Source: Amborella trichopoda
Taxonomy: Eukaryota; Streptophyta; Magnoliopsida; Amborellales; Amborellaceae
Length of the DNA stretch: 64,000 nt
Direction of reading: 5' to 3'
NCBI RefSeq assembly: GCF_000471905.2
Contig: NW_006499705.1
Span: 3,162,101-3,226,100, forward strand
Positions within the stretch are counted from its first letter, which is position 1; each line of letters starts with the position of its first letter. This document shows, in pieces, positions 12,601 to 21,600 of the stretch. The notes under the pieces are model-generated. The model ran no database searches. It had not been told where the DNA came from and worked only from the letters and a program-made list of their open reading frames with translations. The position numbers and the translations under genes are program-made.

Positions 12601-15600
12601 CAGAGGCATACATGGTCATATGTTTCATAGTGTCTAATATTTGTTGTTCAGATAATCCATCTATCTTCCAATTTACTATTGATCTTCCTGAATAGGAAAT
12701 ATTCTGGGCTACCAAATCTTCTTCGAATTGTATATCAACAGGGGTAGGTCTATGATGATAGGGCCTAGCTGTTAAAGGTTTCCATGATTTTCCATATACT
12801 ATTCTTTGAATATTATTATTATCTTGTTCATGACTATTTTCCGTAAAGGCTTCTTCCATATTTTCTATTGTGTTAGCAATTATGGGTGTCTCTTCTTGTA
12901 AGGTTAATGTAGATGATTCAGGGATTTCTGTAAAAATTTTCTCTTTTCCTTTGTCTTGAATGTTTAAAGTTTTCTCTTTAATTTCTAATTTAGATATTAA
13001 TTGATCCATTAGGGTGTTATTATATAGATTACCACTTATATTTTATTGCTATGTATCAAGTACCATGGATCGTTAAATGGAATTTTGTGATATCCCCAAA
13101 TAATACAAATAATTTTGAATATATGCCATGCTTAGGCAAACACATTGCCATAAAATGGTGGGACGTCTTTGTCTACCATAATATTGAACCAGACAATATA
13201 GAGCTCAAACGAATCCCATTAGCATATGGCTCTCATTCATACTCCAACCCAAATAGTCTAAGCATAATATATTACCATAATGAAAAAGCAAAATCCCAGA
13301 GCCACCAAAGAAGAGCTAGAAAAACAACTACTGAAAATATTTGAAGAAGAGGCAAAAACTTCGAGCACACCAAGCACTCTCGAAATAGAAATACCACTTG
13401 ATACACCAGACCCATCAGGACATGGAATGTCCCAAAAACATACCTTGTATTAACCCAATATGGATACCATAATATTTATGATATGACATAAATATTTATG
13501 ATATGACCCAAAGCAAAGATGTGACCCAAAGCAAAGTTGATGTGACCCAAAGCAAAGCTGATGTGACCCAAAGCAAAACTGATGTGACCCAAAGCAAAGC
13601 TGATGTGACCTAAAGCACAGCTGATGTGACCTAAAGCAAAGCTGATGTGATCTAAAACAAAGCTGATGTGATCTAAAGCAAAAGCAAAATAGATGTGACC
13701 CAGATATGACCCAAATAAAGATGCTCGAGCCACCGACAAAGCCACCCACATACATCTCAGAGAACAGCCTCGCTTCTCATCTCTTCCCATTTCTCTTCTC
13801 TTTTAAACCATCTATGTGTGACTGTAACGTAAAAGCAATACCAGATTATTACCCAGACGAGTGGAAACTATTTTGTTAAGTCTTTTTTCTTCTATTAGAG
13901 TTAAGACTTGAAAATCCATTTCTGAGTCAGTTATTTCTGGTTCAGATTTTTGTATGGACCTTTATTGTGAGATGATAATATTTTCTCTTGTTCTATATAG
14001 ACTTTCTAAGTTTGGATTTATAGACGAAGTAGAACTTCTTGGTAATTCTATTATAGGTTTTGTAGATGATTTTATTTCAGAATCATCTTTACTGTTATTT
14101 CTTCTATTGTTGGTGAATTGGATTTCTATTTTACCATTAGGATTTTCTAATATTCTTTCTGGAATATTATTTATTCTTGGGGCTTGGTACTGATGATTTT
14201 CATTGTAGATTGACCATGATTCTGGTAGAGTAATTTCTGACCATTCTATGGTTTTTGGTATAATAGTATTAGATTTTTCAATATTGGTTTGGAAAAGTAT
14301 TGTTTTTCCTCTTGTATCATGTTGTAAAACATTAGGGCATAATGTGGTCATAACTTTGTAATATATTCTATATACTATGGCTAAATTCTGAGATCCTGGG
14401 ATCATATCGAACCCTTGGGTTTTCAGGTTTAGGGTTAATACCTTAAGGATATTTGGAGACTATGGTGTGGCTCTGATACCAATTCTAACCAAGATCTACC
14501 AATCTACAAATAATCTACCCAATTCTAACCATAAAACAATTCTAACATATTTAATAAAGATTCTATACTATCAGTCTTAGATAACCGAAATAGAGACTTA
14601 ATACTATAATAATGTTGAGAGATACAGGAGTAATATCAATAGTAACCCATGTATTATAAGTAGTTTGATATATCTTTATGCTACAAACAACACGTATTAT
14701 CATAACAACTGTAAACTATTACAAACGTGAAGCAAATTGAAGCAAACTTGTTACAGACTGAAGTAAACTTGAAAATAACAAACTGTTACAGACTCAAACT
14801 TAACAACTAAAAATCAAAGCGACTCATAAAACTTACAGAGTGCAGATACAGTAATAACAAACTGTTACAGACTCAAACTTAACAGCTAAAAATCAAAGCG
14901 ACTCATAAAACTTACAGAGTGCAGATACAGTAACTGCATAATAATTTTCACTCGTCTGGGTAATATTCTGGTAAGGCTTTTACGTTACAGTCACACATAG
15001 ATGGTTTAAAAGAGAAGAGAAATGGAAAGAGATGAGAAGCGAGGCTGTTCTCTGAGAGGAGAAGTTGTACTGAATGTTTCTCTTCCTCCCCTATTTATAG
15101 AGAAGTAAGAGATGTATGTGGGTGCCACGTGGTTGGTCATGGTTGTAGAAGATCATTCATCCTTATCTTCGGGAATCTTGCTTTAGTTGTAAAAGACCGG
15201 TTGATGAGATGGTTGGAGCATCTTTTGTGGAGACAGGTGGAATTTCTGATGACAGGTGGCTTTGTCGGTGGCTCGAGCATCTTTATTTGGGTCATATCTG
15301 GGTCACATCTATTTTGCTTTTGCTTTAGGTCACATCAGCTTTGCTTTAGGTCACATCAGCTTTGCTTTAGGTCACATCAGCTTTGCTTTGGGTCACATCA
15401 GTTTTGCTTTGGGTCACATCAGCTTTGCTTTGGGTCACATCAGCTTTGCTTTGGGTCACATCTTTGCTTTGGGTCATATCATAAATATTTATGTCATATC
15501 ATAAATATTATGGTATCCATATTGGGTTAATACAAGGTATGTTTTTGGGACATTCCATGTCCTGATGGGTTTGGTGTATCAAGTGGTATTTCTATTTCGG

Positions 15601-18600
15601 GAGTGCTTGGTGTGCTGGCAGTTTCTGCCTCTTCTTCAAATATTTTCAGTAGTTGTTTTTCTAGCTCTTCTTTGGTGGCTCTGGGATTTTGCTTTTTCAT
15701 TATGGTAATATATTCTGCTAGACTATTTGGGTTGGAGTATGAATGAGAGCCATATGCTAATGGGATTCGTTTGAGTTGTATATTGTCTGGTTCAATATTA
15801 TGGTAGACAAAGACGTCCCACCGTTTTATGGCAATTTGTTTGCCTAAGCATGACATATATTCAAAATTATTTGTATTATTTGAGGATATCACAAAATTCC
15901 ATTTAACGATCCATGGTATTTGATACATAGCAATAAAATATAAGTGGTAATCTATATTGGGATCACTCCCATTGAATTCAATAAAACGGTTTTGAAAGAG
16001 TTGCAAAGGCTCAGGAAGTATTTGGGTTAAAGACCCCCATGTTGCAAACCAGTTACGAAGCCAGTTTGGAAATGGAGTGTTTATAGGCATTTTAAACTGT
16101 AAGAACCAAGTGTGAGAATTATATGGGTTTTGAAGTGTCAGTATCCTATGCCAAGCATCTATGTAATCAGCATGTCTGTAGTATTTATTTGGAAAATCTG
16201 GGGAATATATTCTCTTGGCTTTGGAAAGGTCTGATCCCCAATCTTCAAAAGATAATACTTTCCTTATTTGTAATTTTGAATATGCTACTATTTTTAAATT
16301 CTTTTGATTATAATGTACCAAGGAAATAGACTCTGTTTCTAGCAGAATCATTTCGTACCATTCTCTTGTTTTAGTACCTACAGATGGACAAAGATTATTG
16401 CATAAGTAATACTTAGCAACACTATTTGGGTTGTCATTCACATGTCTGGATTCTATGATTGCATCAGCAACAAAATAGGTTTCGAGATATGGAGTTGTGC
16501 TAGGTAAAGTTGGTTTCTTTGGTGTAGAGGTTTGAAAAACTGGAGCTGGAGGAGAAGCTGAAGGTTGGCTTGAATAAGCTGGATAATTGATATTTGGGGA
16601 ATAGGAAATAGCACTACTACTGGGTGATAAAGCAGGTTCTATTCTTATTGGTGACCGAGTAATATTTACTGGAATGATATCCAGTGAGGTTTCCATAGGG
16701 GCTTTGCCCCTTTGCTCAGGAGTGGAAGTATTATTATTTTTATTCATATTTGCATAAAACAAAGTTAGTGGAAAAGATAAAGCTGGTGGATCAAAATAAT
16801 CAGTGTTGCCCTCCTTGCAAAAATTCACGAGTAAGAAAATCAGGAAAATGGTTAGTAGTACCTTTAAGTGTTCGATAGAAAAATCAAAGGATGATAATAT
16901 TGCCTGCCATCGAGCAAAGATTTGCTTAGAGACAAAGTTTTGCACATCCTTAGTAAGAATATCAGTGGCGGCTTTGCAATCTGTTCTAATAAGAAAATGT
17001 GTATTAAGTATATCACTTTGAAATTTAATAACACAATGAACGATGGAAAGTATTTCTTTTTTCACGGTAGAATAATTTTGTTGAGTAGAGTTCCAAGCTT
17101 TCGAAGTATAGCGGACTAATTGTTCATTAGAGTTTATTCGTTGTTTTAAAATACCTCCTAATCCTAATTCAGAAGCATCACATTCTATTATTTTGAAAGC
17201 ATTAGGATTAGCTAGATTTAAACAAGGTAATTCTTTAGCTTTAATTTTTATTTTCTTTATAGCTTGAGTATGTTCCTCTGTCCATTTAGGAGGATTCTTT
17301 TTAAGCCGTTCATATAATGGTTTAGCATCTATAGCCAAATTTTCATAAAAGTCTACTATATAATTTAAATATCCTAAAAATCTTTGTAATTCGGTTTTGT
17401 CTAAAATAATATCAAGAAATTTATCAGCAAATTGAATAGATCTTTCGATTGGTATAATTGTACCATAATGAATATGATGGCCTAAAAATCTTATTTTTGT
17501 TTGGAAAAGATTTATCTTTTTAATAGATACTACTAAACCTGCATGTTTGATTGCTTGTACGAATGTATGAATATGTTTAAAATGTTGTTCTATAGTATCT
17601 GAGAAGACTAAAACATCATCAATATATACTATCATAAATTTATAATATGGGTTAAATACTTCATTCATTATTTTTTGAAATTCTGATGGAGCATTTTTTA
17701 ATCCGAATGGCATTACANNNNNNNNNNNNNNNNNNNNNNNNNNNNNNNNNNNNNNNNNNNNNNNNNNNNNNNNNNNNNNNNNNNNNNNNNNNNNNNNNNN
17801 NNNNNNNNNNNNNNNNNNNNNNNNNNNNNNNNNNNNNNNNNNNNNNNNNNNNNNNNNNNNNNNNNNNNNNNNNNNNNNNNNNNNNNNNNNNNNNNNNNNN
17901 NNNNNNNNNNNNNNNNNNNNNNNNNNNNNNNNNNNNNNNNNNNNNNNNNNNNNNNNNNNNNNNNNNNNNNNNNNNNNNNNNNNNNNNNNNNNNNNNNNNN
18001 NNNNNNNNNNNNNNNNNNNNNNNNNNNNNNNNNNNNNNNNNNNNNNNNNNNNNNNNNNNNNNNNNNNNNNNNNNNNNNNNNNNNNNNNNNNNNNNNNNNN
18101 NNNNNNNNNNNNNNNNNNNNNNNNNNNNNNNNNNNNNNNNNNNNNNNNNNNNNNNNNNNNNNNNNNNNNNNNNNNNNNNNNNNNNNNNNNNNNNNNNNNN
18201 TTTTTATGGGATACAGTAAGGTTAGGAATGGAATTCCAAGTATGACTGCCTGACTTAAGTTTTTTACCATAATAAAAGGTGTTGGAAAACAGTGTCCATT
18301 ATTACATACCATGGCATTTGATAATTTGTATTTAATAAATAATCTACTACCATCAGCAGTATTAAGTATTTGAGTAGTTTTATCAAAATATTTTGATGGC
18401 ACTAAACCTTCATTAATACAATTGAAATCTGCACCTGAATCTACTAAAGCTAATGTTTGAAAATTATATTCTTCTTCGATGACAATTTTTACTAATATAA
18501 ACCATTTTTGGGAAATAATTTTATTTACAAAGTTTACCGATATATTTTCTTCAACTTCTTTGGTTCTGAAGGATTCTGGTTCTTTATCACTAGGATCTGC

Positions 18601-21600
18601 TAGTTGGTCGAATTTGATCTCGTCTGTATCAGTTATAGTTCCTGATATGTCATTCTGTAATTCTAATATTTAAGATGTCCAACCCTATCCCATTATAAAT
18701 GGTACAAAGATGTTTTCTTTTTCAGACTATTAAGCAGAGAAAATAGCCAGCAGGATCATTCGAAAGAAAAATTTATTGCTGGATTACCGTATTTATTTGC
18801 AGAAAAGGTAAAAACTAGATTAAAAAATAAAAATGGAGGAATAATACCATATTCTATTTATACATTAGGAGAATTATCTGCAGAAATATGTGCAGAAGGA
18901 TTAGCCCTATGTACCGACATGAAATTAAAGAAACAATTAGATAAGCAAAAAATGACTGGTAAAAAAGAATTAGGAGACTTCTGTGAACAATTTGGATATC
19001 ATATAGAAAAATCTAGAGATAAATTTCATAAAAAGAAAAGATATAAGACAGAAAGAAAAGAAAAGAAATCTTATAAAAAACATAACAAAGAAAAATTCAT
19101 AAAAAGATTCTCTCCAAAATACAAGTACCATAAGGGTAAAAGAAAATTACCTGTATGTTATAAATGCAGAAAAGTTGGCCATTATAAAAGCCAATGTAAA
19201 ATAAAAAAGAAAATAGCTACTATAATCTTAGAAGAATCCATTAGAAATAAACTATATGATATAATACAAATATATGATGATGATTCTTCTGAATCTTCCA
19301 CTGATACTACAATGATAGGACAAATAGAAGATGAAGATTATTTCATGTCCTCAACAGAACAATCTGAATCTGAACAGAATATAGAAGAATGTTCCTGTAA
19401 TATGCTATCCAAAGAAGATACATTAATATTAGACCTCATAGAAAAAATAAACGATCCAGAGGAAAAGAGAGAAATTATTACCCAATTTATCACATTAACA
19501 AAAGCAAAAAATAAACCAATTCCATTACTCAAACCACCAGATGATTACAATTTTGCTGAGATACTCAAACGAATTAATAAAAAAGATATACTTCAAAGAG
19601 AACCCACAATATCTGAATTAAAAAAAGAAATAAATGAAATAAAAACAGAAATAGGACAATTAAAAACTAGAATCAAAATATTAGAATTACAGAATGACAT
19701 ATCAGGAACTGTAACTGATACAGACGAGATCGAATTCGACCAACTAGCAGATCCTAGTGATAAAGAACCAGAATCCTTCAGAACCAAAGAAGTTGAAGAA
19801 AATATATCGGTAAACTTAGTAAATAAAATTATTTTCCAAAAATGATTTATATTAGTAAAAATTGTCATCGAAGAAGAATATAATTTTCAAACATTAGCTT
19901 TAGTAGATTCAGGTGCAGATTTGAATTGTATTAATGTGCACTGCTTTGATGCAACTGGATGATGCATTTTGCAGTCACATCTGATAACCATGGTCTAAAT
20001 GGGTGTGAAAGGTGAAGTAGGAGCTCCTTCAACACATTGGCAAGCTTGAATGGGGTGTGCCTCCACCCCAGGCCCATCAAAAAACATTTAGAAAGTCACC
20101 TTCGACTACAAGGGGCAGCCAGAAAAATTGGAAGAAGAACTTGAGCCAAGTAGGGCAGTTGCCTCAGCAGCACTGACGTCACCATGCCCTAACCTGCTCA
20201 ACCTACAAATGCAACCTCGGTAGCACCTGAACTGTCCCCAGATTAACAAAAGAGCATTCATCTAAGTTGGGCTCTAGGGACCCTTCAGGGAGGCCCCTCC
20301 ATGATGCACGGGCTTTACTGATAGGCATCCAACTTCGTGCCACCACCTGCCACTCTGTGGCCATATCTTTTGCATAGATACCCATATTTCTTTATTTACT
20401 AATGCCACACAGACAACTCTCATGTGATAAACAATAGGATAATACTTGCCACAAGACATTGGAAAATCTACAAACTCATTGTTGAAAATTCCTTCACAAA
20501 TAGCAATCTCAGTGTTTCAAAAAGCGCTAGGTGCCACCTAGGCAGTCGGGGGGTCCAAGCCGCCCAACGCCTAGGCGGGCGCCCAGAACTTGGACGGCCC
20601 AGTAGAATTTTTTTTTTTTTGGATTTTCTCTCTCTAAAGTAGCCTCTAATGGATTTTAGGTTTCAAATGAACCTAAAACCCACAATTTTGCCCTTTTAGT
20701 ATTAAATAAATGACCCAAAAATACCCTCAAGGAGGGTTTCTGTCCCTGGGTAGGGCGCAAGCACTAGGTGGCCGCCTAGCAGGTTCAGACAGGCGACTAT
20801 GGATATCTGCCTAGGAGGGCGCCCAGGCGCTGGGCGGTCTGCTTTTTAAAATAGTGGGCGATCTCAAGGAGAACTTAGTTATACCTGAAGCTCGATAGGG
20901 GTCCTGACTGAGCCAGGGAAGCACATTTTTATGCTCAAGCATACAAAAGAAGAGATGCATAACACTCCTTTGTAAAGAGACTTGTCATGTAAGTGACTAG
21001 TCCTTTTTAATCAGCAACAAAAAATGAGTTTCAATATGAAAGACCTTGGGAAGGTTGAGATACTTCATTGATACTGAAGTTTAGAAAAGTTATAAGGCCA
21101 TTGCGCTGTTTCAAAAAAAGTATGCTTTGCAGATGATTGAAAAGTTTCAAATGACAATCAGAAGTCAGATGAAGTTGCACATATAGGCCATTGCGCTGTT
21201 TCGAAAAAAAATGCTTTGCAGATGATTGAAGAGTTTAAATGATAATCAGAAATCAGATGAAGTTGCCAAAAGTATGTGCATGACTAGTATCATGTGGTCA
21301 GCCACTATTATGCTTGATCTATTGTGACAATCAAACTAACCATAGCAATTAAAAGCTTTTAGTAAACCAAGTGAGATAGGGTTACAATGCCCAAGGTTGC
21401 CGAGGCAAAGGACTGAAAATTATAGGCCTTTTTTTTTTGGGGTGAAAATTAGAGGCTATTTGTAAACTTCAATACATAGACTATTAAATATAAAAGATTC
21501 AAGCTTGGACTTGATTGGTGAGGAGTTGAGTACAACAATGTGTCCCAAGTCCAAATCATACCGCTGAAGTGCGTGTGATATGTGTGTGTGCATGTGCATG

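Larger units (their letters stand above)
10680..19936 (-). mobile_element. Endogenous caulimovirid (florendovirus-like), rearranged
   Basis: Plant pararetrovirus remnants inside RMC1 intron 2. Minus-strand order from 18673 leftwards: aspartic protease, N gap, RT, RNase H, ORF2, 21-bp array, TATA, leader with tRNA-Met primer site, movement-protein end, (flipped block), coat protein with zinc knuckle, protease. Plus-strand blocks at 13022-13860 and 18674-19936 are inverted. One polyprotein carrying MP-CP-AP-RT-RH plus a separate downstream ORF2 fits the florendovirus plan; genus placement is inference. No LTRs and no integrase were seen, arguing against a gypsy element. Several stops, shifts and junctions leave no complete ORF1. 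No clear target duplication flanks the block. Confidence 0.88.

Noticed and set aside
13500..13686. CRISPR-like array
   Set aside because: Units are contiguous 21-mers without spacers, and the context is plant nuclear DNA with viral sequence.
15256..15504. Long repeat-bearing ORFs (GHISFAL or SHQLCFR repeats) over the 21-bp arrays, also at 13450-13790
   Set aside because: The 21-bp period keeps several frames open automatically; the region is the viral inter-ORF promoter area and the frames lack any other protein feature.
16123..17119. Plus-strand ORFs of 65-72 aa within the viral RT/ORF2 region
   Set aside because: They are antisense shadows of the minus-strand viral frames.
10680..19936. 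Interpretation as a Ty3/gypsy retrotransposon
   Set aside because: RT and zinc knuckle are shared by both groups, but there are no LTRs and no integrase, and a movement-protein end, ORF2 and an internal promoter/primer-site arrangement are present.
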